Below, one piece after another: positions 37,410-49,119 of a stretch of DNA of 64,000 bases; the stretch's first letter is position 1; the number at the start of each line of letters is the position of its first letter. The notes under the pieces were generated by a model, which saw only the letters and a list, made by a program, of their open reading frames with translations, was not told the origin of the DNA and did no database searches. A program made the translations under genes and the position numbers. Where the stretch lies: contig CM036179.1 of NCBI GenBank assembly GCA_020631735.1, forward strand, positions 24,977,063-25,041,062, in the 5' to 3' direction. The stretch comes from Saccharum officinarum (lineage: Eukaryota > Streptophyta > Magnoliopsida > Poales > Poaceae).

Positions 37410-38755
37410 TTAGACGTTGGCTTGATTTTGATAGTATGAGATTCACATCTTTGCTACGGAGTAGTTACCATCCAAACAGCCTCTTAATAAACTCACTCTA
37501 TATGACTAGGCTCCTTCGTCTCTACGGTAGCCATAAGTTGTTTTCTCTCCTTTCAAAATACTTCCTCCGTTTAGAAAAAAAAAAATCATGAGGTTCAAAA
37601 CCTGTCCCAAAAAACATAAGCATACTGTACAAAGAAGCCGGTTCACAGCCTCCACCTCGTTCACGCACTGTAGCAAGAAGCTGCAGCCGTTTGAAAAGGC
37701 TAATTGAGTCGCTGTTTTATTAGCTTAAGTTTACTTATGAGCTTGGTTTTGTTTCTGTACCACCGACGTTGCTATTTTTCATCGTGTCCATTTGCGTTCT
37801 CAACCTTTCCTATTAGCTTCATCCTCGCCTCGCTACCTCTATGTTCTATAACATACTCGTATATGGTATACCACGTAGTCATGTCTCGTCAGCTCTAACT
37901 AACACCATGTCGAGTAGTGGCGAAGCTAGAGCTATAATGAGGGCGGTGCAACACTTACAAGTATAATGTATAGAGAAGTTGACCGGAGCTCCACCAAACT
38001 GAGTCTGAACCTTGATATGCAATATTTACATGCTAAAGTTTGATTTTTCTAAGGTAATATACACGGTTCTGCAAAAATATATATAAACATAGAGAACGAC
38101 TATGCAAAATCAATAAATATATCCTATAGGCCGGGTTATCAAACTTGGACAAACATTTATCTCAGATCTATGCAGAGATCGGTATAGGAAATTAGTATCC
38201 ATTATTGTCACTTAATCAGATAACATTAGTAATTCAAATGACATACTACCATGGTCAACTAATTTTAAACCCTATATTCTTATTAAACTCTATAGTTCGA
38301 TACATCAAACCTATATAACTGCATCTCCCATTATCTAAAAAAATAAGAGCTCTTAATTATGAAATAATGAAAGATGAGTCTCATTTTTCTTATTCTTATA
38401 TGTACTTGGCATCTATCTATACCCCAACTGAAAAAAAATCTCCCAATACAAATCTGATTATCTGAACATCTAGTTATATCTACTTTTACTATAGAGACAA
38501 TTAGCAAGCAAGCAATAATTGCAAGTTTAGGTGTTTTTTTTGGAAGAAATGTCATGAATACTTGAAGTATATATAGAAACAAAGAGTAGTACTTAGCTTG
38601 TGCAACCAAGGAATAAAATGAGAGGGCGTAGAAAGCATGCATCAACGAAAAGTATATATAATATTACCCTAAAAATAGTATATATAATAATAATATACTG
38701 ATTAGACAAGGAATCATGGGCTTCTAGAGTTCTAGTCCTAGGCCTAATTATGTCA
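37410..38755. other. AT-rich intergenic DNA, no gene recognised
   Basis: Only short domain-free open frames occur. I see no repeat boundaries except low-complexity A and T runs. Confidence 0.4.
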
Positions 38756-38757
38756 TA

Positions 38758-39017
38758 GGCCTTGTTTAGTTCTCAATTCCTCCCCTAAATTTCACTATGC
38801 AAAAAGAAGATTCACCATCACATTAAAATACCGGCAAATGCATGGAGTACTAAATGTAGATGAAATCAAAAACTAATTGCACAGTTTTGTTGTACTTTAC
38901 GAGACGAACATTTTGAGTCTAATTAATCAATATTTGAACAATTTTTTGCACTAAAAAACAAAACGTGCTGCGCACAGTGTCGAATCGGCCTCGCCAACTC
39001 GGGAACTAGACAAGGCC
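38758..39017. mobile_element. MITE G
   Basis: Good inverted ends GGCCTTGTTTAGTTC and GGGAACTAGACAAGGCC. The core TGCATGGAGTACTAAATGTA and GACGAACATTTTGAG belong to the MITE E family. Confidence 0.85.
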
Positions 39018-39810
39018 ATACATGCAGGACTTGGTCTGCCCTTGATCCTACCATGGTCAGGTTTATTAGCACTAGGCCCATCAAATGGCTCGTATTGGTT
39101 TGCTCGAGCAGTCAAACTTTCAGTTGCGCCGTGGGGTGGGGGGGGGGGGGGGGGGGGGTGCACGTGTGGTGATTTGAGATAATTAGCACTTGATTTTGTT
39201 TTCGCCGTGGGTGCAATGGCACCCCCCAAAGCGTACGTAGCTTTGCTTCTCGAGTGAAGATACAGTCATTGTTACCTACTTGCGATCATATTTAGCACTA
39301 ATGAACCATTTTCACGACAACATGGACCCGAGTCTCTCTCTGTTTTTCGTTTGTGTAGCAGGTTCAGATTAAATCCAACACCATCACGGCATCTTATTCT
39401 ACCTTTTTCTTCCTTCTCCTTGAATTTTATTTTCACAGTGATTTCTTTCTTAAAAAAACACCCACTAGTTTAATGCATAGATTACAGCTCTTCTCCTCGC
39501 CACTAACTATGTTGAAGAGATTTTTACTGACACCACCCACTACTATTAATTCACTCTGACCTGTAATGTCCTCACCATCGCCTTCCCCACCAACCTAAGT
39601 TCGTCCATTATTGCTGAGCAAGCCTCCATTTGGATCCCTAATCAGCCCCCTAAAGAGAAATGATATCTGCTTAGTTTCGAGCCACAATGTCAGGTGTGAC
39701 AGTGCCAAGAATTGGGACCACGCTATCCTACATTTCCATGTGATCAGAGGAAACAAGCACACCAAAAATTCCTATCCTCACAAAATATTTGGCGTAATGA
39801 AGGGTAACAA
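39018..39810. other. Intergenic, with a long G homopolymer
   Basis: No gene is present. A nearly pure G run of about 28 bases lies at 39131-39158. Confidence 0.5.
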
Positions 39811-39811
39811 C

Positions 39812-39995
39812 AGTGACGGAGCTAGGATTTTGGCATAGGGTATGCCGCACCAAAATTCTCATATCCAATTTGGCAAAGACCTATTTAGCAATTTGATATA
39901 CAGCAGCAAAATTTGCCTCATAATTTATAATTTTTTCTATCTGATCAACCTAGGGTATGCCGCACCATACCCGTGCCACCCGCTGGCTCCGTCCA
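39812..39995. mobile_element. Short MITE with GTGACGGAGC ends
   Basis: The ends AGTGACGGAGCTAGG and CGCTGGCTCCGTCC are inverted. TAGGGTATGCCGCACC occurs near both ends as a direct subterminal repeat (39836 and 39951). Confidence 0.65.
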
Positions 39996-40225
39996 TGGGT
40001 AACAAAGGTGGGTGAGATAAACAAAAGATGTAGTAGGGCCTCAATCCACCGAATCTATGCGTACTGAGTGCTTCGTTCAAGCCATCCAATCCACATGTAT
40101 CGGGTGAATTGGGTATAAAATTAACTAGTTTTACACTTGTGACCACCATAATGATATTGATTGAGAGGCGGATTAGAGTGTAGACAAATAATGCACGGAT
40201 GGAGACGGGGAATTGAGCGAATATA

Positions 40226-40467
40226 GGCCGCGTTCACTTCCTACAGTAACCCAAAATATTTCCTCTTCCACCCATCACATCAAATCTTTAAACGCATGCA
40301 TGAAACATTAAATGTAGGTTAAAAAAAACTAATTGCATAGTTTGTCTGTAAAGTTCGAGACGAATCTTTTGAGTCTAATTAATCTATGGTTGGACAAATT
40401 TTACCAAATAACAACGAAAAGTGCTACAGTAACTTTTCACCCCAACTTTTTCATCTAAACACACCCA
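40226..40467. mobile_element. MITE H
   Basis: Ends GGCCGCGTTCACTTCC and CATCTAAACACACCC. The core CATGCATGAAACATTAAATG and GAGACGAATCTTTTGAGTC is of the same superfamily as E and G. Confidence 0.7.
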
Positions 40468-40770
40468 TAATCCGATTGGCCGTGTTTGCGTTGGGTTGGG
40501 TGGCCAAGTGGATGGACGGTGGTGTTTGGGATAGATAGATGATTCCATTCTCCTGGAGGTTAGATAGATGGTGCAGGGAACCAGCTACTCCTAGGCTCGT
40601 AGCAGCAGCAGCTAGGCTAGGGAGAATAGAAGAAGAGAAGCTTTAAAAAAGGTGCATGCATGATGAGATATACTAGGATGAAGCAAAGCCGATGGCATCC
40701 GATCTCGATCTCTGAATGGATGGATGGATCCAAGGCAGATCAGATTCTGTTCTACTCCTAGCCCTTGCCC

Positions 40771-40985
40771 ATGTTTAGATCACCTCAAAATTCTAATTTT
40801 TTTCACTCTCTCTCCATCACATCAATTTTTAGCCGCTTGCATGGAGTACTAAATGTAGGTAAAAAAATATCTAATTACACAGTTTAGTTCAAAATCACGA
40901 GATGAATCTTTTGAGCCTAGTTGGTCTACGATTGGACAATATTTGTCAAATAAGACGAAAGTGGTACTATTTATCAGGTTGAAAA
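40771..40985. mobile_element. MITE I (truncated)
   Basis: Starts ATGTTTAGATCACC with the family core TGCATGGAGTACTAAATGTA. The right terminus is not recognisable. Confidence 0.6.
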
Positions 40986-41105
40986 AATCTTCAATCTACT
41001 TTCGTTCCCCAATATGAAAACGCAGCACTGCACAATACAAGTACTCGTAGGTTATATAATGATGATGATGATAACCTGAACCGCATGCTGCATGCATGAC
41101 CACAC

Positions 41106-41487
41106 TTAGGGCGTGATTGGTTCCTTTCTCTGCTGAACCTGGCTCGCACGACGGAGCCAGGCCCCGCTTGGCCAGGCCCGACGCATGCATGCGGGTGGTG
41201 ATTGGCTTCCATCTGCGTCCAGCCAGGATAGGAAAGGATGGTGATTGGTTGGACAGTGTACCTGCACGCCTGCTCTCTCACTCGGGCTCAATCCGCGTGC
41301 TCGCGCTGCACAAAGCCAGCCAGGCCCGGTAGGAACGGAACTCACCCGCGTTTCCAGCGAGCCTGGCTCGACGTCGCCTCGTGCATGCGGCTGGCCTGGC
41401 CCGAGAAGCAAAACAGCCTACCAATCACTTCGTTCCTGCATGCGATGGGCCATGTACGAGTGGAAGCAGCGTACCAACACACCCTTA
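41106..41487. mobile_element. Tourist-like (PIF/Harbinger) MITE, GC-rich
   Basis: TTA target duplications at 41106-41108 and 41485-41487 flank the inverted ends GGGCGTGATTGG and CCAACACACCC. The interior repeats phrases such as GGTGATTGG and CCTGGCTCG. Overlapping open frames show no domain. Confidence 0.7.
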
Positions 41488-41678
41488 GGTACTGTCTGTA
41501 ACTTGCCTCTGCAGCGCGCCATGTGCTCCCACACTGTGCTAAAAACAACGGAATTATCGGTTCTCCATGAGCCAAACAATCTTAAATTTAATTAAATACA
41601 GAATTATTAATATTTAAGATGCGATTATGCAGTAAATCATGGAGTAGTACGTTTTCATATTTGAAAATATAAATCTTA

Positions 41679-41793
41679 GCTATGTTCGCTTGAGTTTATC
41701 GGCCAAAATCAACCAGTCATGGAACGATGTTTTTCTCTCACAACAAATCAGTATCAGCATAAGCCAAAAATACAGCCAACTAAACATAGGCCT
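41679..41793. mobile_element. Short MITE, relative of 13817-13946
   Basis: Contains CTATGTTCGCTTGAGTTTAT and, at the other end, CAACTAAACATAGGCC, with the internal TTTTTCTCTCACAACAAATC block typical of the family. Confidence 0.6.
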
Positions 41794-41954
41794 TAGTGTT
41801 AATCATCTACTAGTATAATAAATAAATTAATTTAGAACCGTTTGACAGCCTTCCATCCAGCACCGTGCGTCTGTGCCCTGCCCTGCGGCCTGCCCAAGGT
41901 CTCCAGGGTCCAGGCCGCTCGCTGCTGTCCTCTCCCGCAGCAGTAGCAGTGGAG

Positions 41955-42611
41955 CTGAGCTGAGCCAGGTTTTTTTTTACCGACCGGGCACCCCAAACCG
42001 CCGGGCTCCGGTTCCGGTTTACCGGTAACCGGTCGGTAACCGGTCGAATTTGAATTTGAATTCAAACGCGCCTTCGGTTCGGTTTGTCACCGGTTTACCG
42101 GGCGGTTTGGAGCGGTAACTGCTCGGTTTGAGCGGTTTACCGCTCGGTTTGAGTTTGAAATTTTCTTTTTCTTTTTTTTTTCAAACTTCTATACGTATAA
42201 ATAAATACTAAACGAACTCGAATTTGAAAAAAAATTTACACCATTGGCTTCTATAAATCATGAACTATTTTTAGGAATTTTTTCAGCATTTTTTTGTTTT
42301 TTTTTTCAAATTTTAAATTTAAATTTGAGGGCCTTAACGGGACAGGACCGGGATTTTTTTTTCTTTTTTTCAAACTTCTATACATATAAATAAATACTAA
42401 ACGAACTCGAATTTGAAAAAATTTTACACCATTGGCTTCTATAAATCATGAACTATTTTTAGGATTTTTTTCAGCATTTTTTTTTCAAATTTTAAATTTG
42501 AATTTGGGGAATACCTAACCGGACCGGACCGGAACCGGTCCGGCCCGGTTAGGCCGGTAACCGCGGTAAACCGCGGTTTACCGAGCGGTTTTTTTTAACC
42601 CTGAGCTGAGC
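41955..42611. mobile_element. Mutator-like non-autonomous element with 11-bp TSD
   Basis: The direct repeat CTGAGCTGAGC at 41955-41965 and 42601-42611 flanks a 635-bp element. The ends are inverted (GGTTTTTTTTTACCG and GGTTAAAAAAAACCG reversed). Subterminal zones are full of ACCGGTTTACCGGT-type repeats. The interior is a tandem duplication of about 180 bp (42165-42340 and 42352-42515) containing TAAATAAATACTAAACGAAC and ATTGGCTTCTATAAATCATG. No coding capacity. Confidence 0.75.
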
Positions 42612-42879
42612 AGCAGATACAACAGCGACCGATCACGATGGAGCTCAGCTGACGTGACGACGGACGGAAATGGGTGCGCGGGCAACCAAACAGGAGGATA
42701 CGGTATGGATAGGATACGAGTAGCAGGATAGACACAAGGACCTGGGTGTGTCCTGTGACTGAGATCCAGTTCCAGTCGACCACTCTCTCCTGCTGTCTGA
42801 CTGTCACTGTGGTGTGTGGTGTCTGGCCCGTGATAGTCAATTCGGCTGTCCTATACCGTAGCTGCCACTTGTTCTTTTG

Positions 42880-43128
42880 AGGGTGTGTTTAGTTTCGCGA
42901 AAAGACGTAAAAAAAAGTAATGTAGCACATTTTAATTTTATTTGGTAAATAGTATCCAAACGTTGACTAATTAGGTTCAAAACGTTCGTCTCGTAAAGTA
43001 CAACCAAGTTGTACAATTAGTTTTTTATTTCATCTACATTTAGTACTCCATGCATGTATCGCAAGTTTGATGTGACGAGAAATCTTTTGTTTGCACAGTA
43101 ATTTTTTTTAAGGAACTGAACACAGCCT
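42880..43128. mobile_element. MITE J (inverse relative of MITE E)
   Basis: Ends GGGTGTGTTTAGTTTCGC and GGAACTGAACACAGCC. The complement core TACATTTAGTACTCCATGCA is present. Confidence 0.75.
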
Positions 43129-43428
43129 GAGAAGGCTTGTGACTTTGTGAGTACTACGTAGCTGCCACGGTGTTACAGTAACATGTGAGAAGGCTTGCAT
43201 GGCTGCTCCTTTTTTTTAAAACTCAAGCAAATTGGCGTTTGCATAGCGGGTGAGAAAAGGAAATGGAAATAGAGTAGGATATATAAAGAGCTGTGGATTG
43301 GGAAAATGATCGGAGGCCTGGTTTGTTATTTGGTTACAACTGGATTTGGGCTAGAGTTAAGTAGACCCTATGAGTTAAAAAAAAAAGTCCATGCGAAGAT
43401 GAGCCTGGTGTACTCGATTTACATCTAG

Positions 43429-43715
43429 CTCGTGTTTAGATCCAGGATTCGGCCACCCGAATCGGCTCCGGCTGCTACAGTGTTCCTGCCCGGAACACTG
43501 TAGCAGCTTTTGTTTTTTAGTGTAAAAAATTGTTCAAAAAATGATTAATTAGACTCAAAATGTTCGTCTCGCAAAGTACAATAAAACTGTGCAATTAGTT
43601 TTTCATTTCATCTACATTTAGTACTTCATGCATTTGCCGATATTTTAATGTGATGGAAAATCTCTTTTTTGCATAGTGCAATTTGGGTACCCAAATTAGG
43701 AACTAAACAAGGGCC
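43429..43715. mobile_element. MITE K (same family) with internal perfect hairpin
   Basis: Ends TCGTGTTTAGATCCAGG and GGAACTAAACAAGGGCC. The core is TACATTTAGTACTTCATGCA. An exact 16-bp palindromic stem with a 5-nt loop lies at 43471-43507. Confidence 0.75.
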
Positions 43716-44371
43716 TAGCTCATTTCCCTATCCCAACCCCCCTTTCCGATAACCCAAACGCCATCGTGTGGGAAAAAAGTTAGTATATCCCATACAAAAC
43801 CCCGTATATTAGTTTAAAGCAGTTGTAAGTATGTTTGAAAACATAGAGGAACAATTATTTAAAATTGCAACCTATGTTGTCCTGGCATTTTAAGTATTTT
43901 TTTTTGAAAAAAAATCACAAATGATAAACTACCATTAAATACCTAATCAATCGACAAACATCTAAAATAAAAAAGGGTACTTTATAAAAACAAGTGCTAA
44001 TTACTTGAAATTGTCTTTTGAGAATTGATTGATATGAATATAGTATAGACATATGAGGTAGTTGTGCGCCTACACTGCGGCTTCCGGTGCTTGCTTGGTT
44101 GCTCGCCGGAGCTCGGAAGGTCGGAGTGGCGGAGTCGGCCTGCATGTTGGGCATTGCTCGCCGACCCCCTCACCTACTATGTTGCTTGTGCTCAGCTGTT
44201 GCAGTAGCTTGCAGTCCTGTGCCACAACAATGCAGCAATGTATGGATTTGCAGGAGGAACGGCGGGAAGCTCACCGTGAGTGTCCCAGCGCGAGCGGCGG
44301 CCCTCCACTGGCTGCCAATGGTAGAAATTTTAAGCGGGTGATGAGGGAGTCTTCCAAGGCTTTGCCCAAGG
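43716..44371. other. Intergenic; no gene recognised
   Basis: 43716-44060 is AT-rich without features. 44062-44412 is open on the plus strand and contains MQQCMDLQEERREAH and RVMRESSKALPKGP, but there is no family I recognise. It adjoins the left arm of the ERF inverted duplication. Confidence 0.35.
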
Positions 44372-44672
44372 GACCTGGATCCAGTGCAGTTACTACTGCT
44401 ACTGCAACTTAAGCAGTCGTTCGATTTCAGCCATCCGGAGACCATTCAACGGCCCAAACGAACCGAGCCACTGCTGCCTCATCTTCGGTGTTGTCCGCTC
44501 CTCGGCCGTTTCTTGTCGCCGCTCTGGCCGGCCTCGACGTCGAGGGCAGGGTGCACCGAGGGGCCTCGTCGTACGCCGACATGCCTGACCACGAGAAGTC
44601 CGGGAGAGCACCGTGCCGGAGCTCTCTCCGGCTGCTTCTTCGGCAGCCTCGTGCTTCAAGGCCACCGCCACC
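44372..44672 (-). pseudogene. Group VII ERF 3' fragment (left, inverted arm)
   Basis: The minus strand of this block is about 90% identical to plus-strand 63073-63371. It carries the region after the AP2 domain ([19 protein letters not shown]) and, in another frame, the ERF-VII tail motif DFSWSGMSAYDE. The AP2 domain and the N-terminus are absent. The arm stops about 40 bp short of the Copia-B 5' LTR. Confidence 0.75.
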
Positions 44673-44712
44673 ATGCCGGAGCTAGCGCCCATGGCTGTCC
44701 TGTGCTGAAATG

Positions 44713-45234
44713 TGTTGGAATGATCTCTCCACCGAGTGGCCCAACGGCCACTTGGGCCCTTGGTCACGCGCCCTGATCGGGGGCGCCCAACCCTAAATGG
44801 TTGGTGGGCCCCTGTCACACTGCACTATAAAAACAGGTGGGGGTCGGCGGCTCTACCTACGAGGTTCGCCTGAGTCGTACTCCCCACCAACAAACCCTAA
44901 TCCCGATCTAAGAGAGGGGTGCAACCAGTGACGGGAAACGCCACCGACCGCGCCGCCACTGCATTTACGACTTCACTGCACCGCCGATCTCCACTGCATC
45001 ACACTCTTCTTCCCCGACCACCGCTGCCCGTGTGCAGAGCATCATCAACGAACCAGCGATGGCCTTCTCCGGATCGGGATCGAACTCCAACACCGCACCC
45101 ACCGATGGTTTGCACCATGTCTCTCCTACCCTCTCTCTCTCGGTTAGTAGATCATATATTAGGATCTTCTTGTGTACTCGAAATACTTGTGTACCCCACT
45201 GGATCTATGTCCTAATGGTGCTATCAACCTAACA
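44713..45234 (+). repeat. Copia-B 5' LTR
   Basis: Begins TGTTGGAATGATCTCTCC and ends CTATCAACCTAACA, with a TATA-like ACTATAAAAACAGG at 44823. The internal region following is 45235-46003: a non-coding leader with ATGATATCGGAGGACTGG close to the LTR as probable PBS region. Confidence 0.93.
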
Positions 45235-46003
45235 ATGATATCGGAGGACTGGATCTAGGTGTAGATCCAGTTTGGGGAAAAGAAATGATTAACACCGGTT
45301 CGGTTTTTGGATCGGAAAGTACTCGAACAACCCTAACTATACCTACGGTAGATCTTGTTTATGGGGTAGAAAAGGAAAGGGAAATCACAGAAAGAATCAA
45401 ACGAATGGATCAAATCAGATAAGAACTGGAACCCTAACCCTAACCCTAATCGGGTCAAAGCATAAAGGAGGGCATGGAGGGGACCTACCCGGGCCCAGCC
45501 ACCCTTACCGCCGACGACTTTGGATGTCGTGCGGGAAAAGCAATTGAAGCCGCCGCTCACCGGCGGGACACCGCCGTGCATGCGTGCGAGCCGGTGGCAC
45601 CAATGTGAGGCCGCTCAACGGCGGCGTGCTCAACCACAGGCGAGCACGCACGCCGGCGAGGGGGCCTGTGGCGGTGCCATCTTCTTCCCTCCATCGACCG
45701 TCATGACCACGCACTGCTGCTGCTCTTGTATGGCTAGAGAGAAACGGCAGTGAGGAGGAAAGGGAGAAAGAGAAATGAATGGATTAGGGTTTGGGATTTG
45801 GCTGGGAGCATTTTTTAACGGCCGAGAGACACGGACGACCGTCCACCTCCGACCGACGGCTGAGATGCACCGGCGATCAGCTGGGCTTCTTACAGCGCAT
45901 GCGGGTAGAGCGGATGGGCCAGATTCCCGCCCAGGCCCAGGTTGAGGCCTAGGCACAGGTGCTCAGTGTCTGCCTTGCTGGGCCACGACGCACGCTAGGC
46001 CGA
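45235..46003 (+). other. Copia-B untranslated leader, left of the nested element
   Basis: No gene is called. The 45500-45990 segment is GC-rich, with short domain-free frames on both strands. The last five bases, GCCGA, are the Copia-C target duplication. Confidence 0.6.
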
Positions 46004-47988
46004 TGAAAGGTCTTGATGGCTAGAGGGGGGGTGAATAGCCTTTTAAAACTTTCTACAAAGATAAGCTAAACAAGTTTATCAATATAACAACTAGCGAGAT
46101 GCGAGTTTTGCTTAGCCTACAGGGTGTTTGCAAGCCACCTATCCAATTTACAATTCTAGTATATGCACTCAACCGCACAAGTCAAACCGAGAAGGAAACT
46201 ACAACTTAGCAAGCTACACAAAGAAGCTACTCTAGCAAAGCTAACTAGCTAGCAAAGATAACTAAGAAATTAATACAATAGAGAGTTAGGAGGGTATCAC
46301 CGAGGGGCAAAGTATTGAGCCAACCAATCAATATGATCAAGAGATGAATACCAAGATAACCGAACACCGGGATCAATCAATCACAATATGAAAGTGATGA
46401 CACGGAGATTTATCCCGAGGTTCACGTGCTTGCCGGCATGCTAGTCCCCGTTGTGTCCCTCTTCACCACGTGGTTCGGTGGCTAATCGGTCACACACCAA
46501 GCCTCTCAAAAGGCGTCACAAGAACCTACCAAATGGCAAAAGGTTGCAATGACACGAGCAATATACTAATGTTGTCTTTGGCGCTTCGCCGAGGTAGGCA
46601 CAAACCCCTCACAATCACCGGAGGTGGCCAAGAACAATCACCAACTCTTGCCAACGCCTCCAAGCTGCTCCAAGCCGTCTAGGTGGCGACAACCACCAAG
46701 AGAAATAAGAATCCCGCAGCAAATCAACCACCAAGTGCCAACTAGATGCTATCTCACAATGCAAATGCACTTGGATCACTCAATCTCACTTCGAATATGC
46801 AAAGAAGCAAGAGAGATAAGTGGGAGGGGAGTTGCTTAGGTCAAAGTGCTCACAAGTATGTCAAATGTTCGAGAGTAAGAGCCTTGAGCCGGCCAACGAG
46901 TATATATAGACGTACCCCTTCGAATAGAGCCGTTAGAAACTTAAACAGCTGAAATCGGGCTGACCGGACGCGTTGGTCCAACTGACCGGACGCGCCGGTT
47001 GCCCAACGGCTAACTCGTGAAGTACTGACCGGACGCGCTGGTCCAAACGACCGGACGCGCTGGTCGCCCAACGGCTAACTGCGAAGCAATGACCGGACGC
47101 GCTGGTCCAACTGACCGGACGCACCGGGAACGACCGGACGCGCTTATCCCGTGAAGGACCGGACGCGCTGGTCGCCTGAGCAGTGCTCAACGAAACAGTG
47201 ACCGGACGCGCTGAAGAAAAAGACCGAACGCGACAGTGCCAGTGTCCGGTTAGAGTCCAGTAAGCTCCCTAAACGACCGGACACGTCCGATCATCAGTGA
47301 CCGGACGCGCCTCGCGTCCGATCCTCGAACTGAAAAACGCGTAGACACTGAACACTGACCGGACGCGTCCGGTCATGCAAGGACCGCATCCGGTTCAGCG
47401 TCCGGTCACCTCTGTGACCTCCGTTCGCCTCCGTTTCTTTTTCGGACTTCCGGCGTAGTGGAAAATAGTCATTTCAACTTCTCAAAAACGCCTGAATCCC
47501 GCCTCGCAAGCTCGGCGGGAGGGAGAGAGGATCCCAAACCCTCTCTACCGCTCAAACTCCACCGCCTTCGCAAACGTGCTAACACCACCAAGTGATCTTC
47601 GTCATGTGTGAGTGTGTTAGCTTTTTCACAATTATTTTTAGAGGCGATATTAGTTCTATCCAAATGCATATGATTATGAAATGCACATCTAGAGGCACTT
47701 AGGAGTTCAATAGCCGCGTCATTCCCCTCTTTATAGTACGGCTATCTATCCTACAATATAACCACACCCACTAGGTGTCTTGGTTACTAAAACACAACCC
47801 TTAAGCGTATACCTTTGCCTTGATCACGTAGGGTTGCGTCCAAATCCAAGTGTGGCCATCATGATCACCATGTCCATCTTGCCACCAACCTTGGAATGTA
47901 CTAATCCTCATATGCTATATACAACTTAGGCATAGGATTAGTACTTAGGCATTGTCACTAATTACCAACACCAAACATAGGACTTTCA
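46004..47988 (-). repeat. Copia-C 3' LTR
   Basis: On the minus strand it starts TGAAAGTCCTATGTTTGG and ends GCCATCAAGACCTTTCA. A TATA box (TCTATATATA, complement at 46901-46910) follows an array of GACCGGACGCGCTGGTC-type motifs (46960-47420). Confidence 0.95.
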
Positions 47989-49119
47989 ATATCCCCCTTG
48001 TTGGTAATTGGTGACAACCCTTTCACAAAGATGTTATGATAAAATTTTGATTGAACCCATGTCACATTGTCCAAGTATATTACCATGTGTAAGAATTATG
48101 GACATGTGATCATGAATTCAAATTGATAGCAATGGCTCCCCCTACATGTATGTTATATGTTTGGATTTTGGAAGCATACATGTTAGATAGGAAAGTATAG
48201 GAGCATTGACTACCAATAGGTGCTAAGTGTTTAAGATTATAGACCTTTGAAGCGTGATACCATCGGAGTAGTGATAAACACCATCTTAGCACCTTGTGTA
48301 GTTAGATTCCACTTGTAAAAGCATAAACATAACTAGAAACCTCGTGAGATCAACATTTTAAGCAAGGCTCTAGTACCACTATGAAAAACATGAAGCAAGA
48401 AAAATCTAACTACTTCCTATTCATGCTAGTACCACAATGCATCATTCAAATTATACTAGCAAGTCACCACACAAGCAATGTATCGGAGAAAACGAAATGC
48501 ATAACTATGCATCATACATATGAGGTGCACATAGAAATGCAACATTCATGTTTAAAAGCTTGCCCCCCCTACTTGTGTGCTTCTTTTATCAATTCTCCCC
48601 CTTTAGGATCTTTGTGAAACATTTTCTCCCCCACAACATTTTTTGAGTTCTATCTTTGTGAACAATATTTTCTCCCCCTTTGGCACCAATTGACCACAAG
48701 GGGCAAACTTTAGATAGATTATCATGTTGAAATATGGGGTGAGGATCAAGTTTATGATTCAACCTAGATTGCTTGCATAAATAAAATACTTCGGTTTGAT
48801 CCAAGGGCAAGCTTCTTCACACCTCACTAGAAGGGTTATCATGCACCATGTTGAAGCAAATATTTAGACAAGTGATCTAGATTAAACACTTAGGATCACA
48901 AGCTACTTAAACAAGTTATATGCTACCACTAGATCATACAAGTCATGGAAACAATAGTGGTACCATATAAACTTCAAATTCATTTGATTTTCATGAATGA
49001 GCCTAGAACATGTAAATTATGACTAGATGCACTAAACAAGTCCTTAGCATAGAATGTATGACATGTCAACCAATTGTACCTTGGGGCTCGAAGGAGAGGC
49101 ATGTCATATATGGGGTGCA
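47989..49119 (-). other. Copia-C 3' untranslated region with polypurine tract
   Basis: The minus-strand tract CCAACAAGGGGGATAT (complement at 47989-48004) directly precedes the 3' LTR. The remainder is AT-rich with many pyrimidine runs (CTCCCCC on the plus strand at 48593-48680) and no reading frame of note. Confidence 0.75.

Noticed and set aside
45431..45450. Telomere-like CCCTAAACCCTAA-type stretch (CCCTAACCCTAACCCTAA)
   Set aside because: Only three units of a six-base repeat, inside a Copia leader; the plant telomere unit has seven bases.
46850..47190. Open frames over the GACCGGACGCGCTGG arrays (also at 55546-55794 and 19652-19834)
   Set aside because: They are translations of the LTR motif repeat; the same peptides appear in every array copy.
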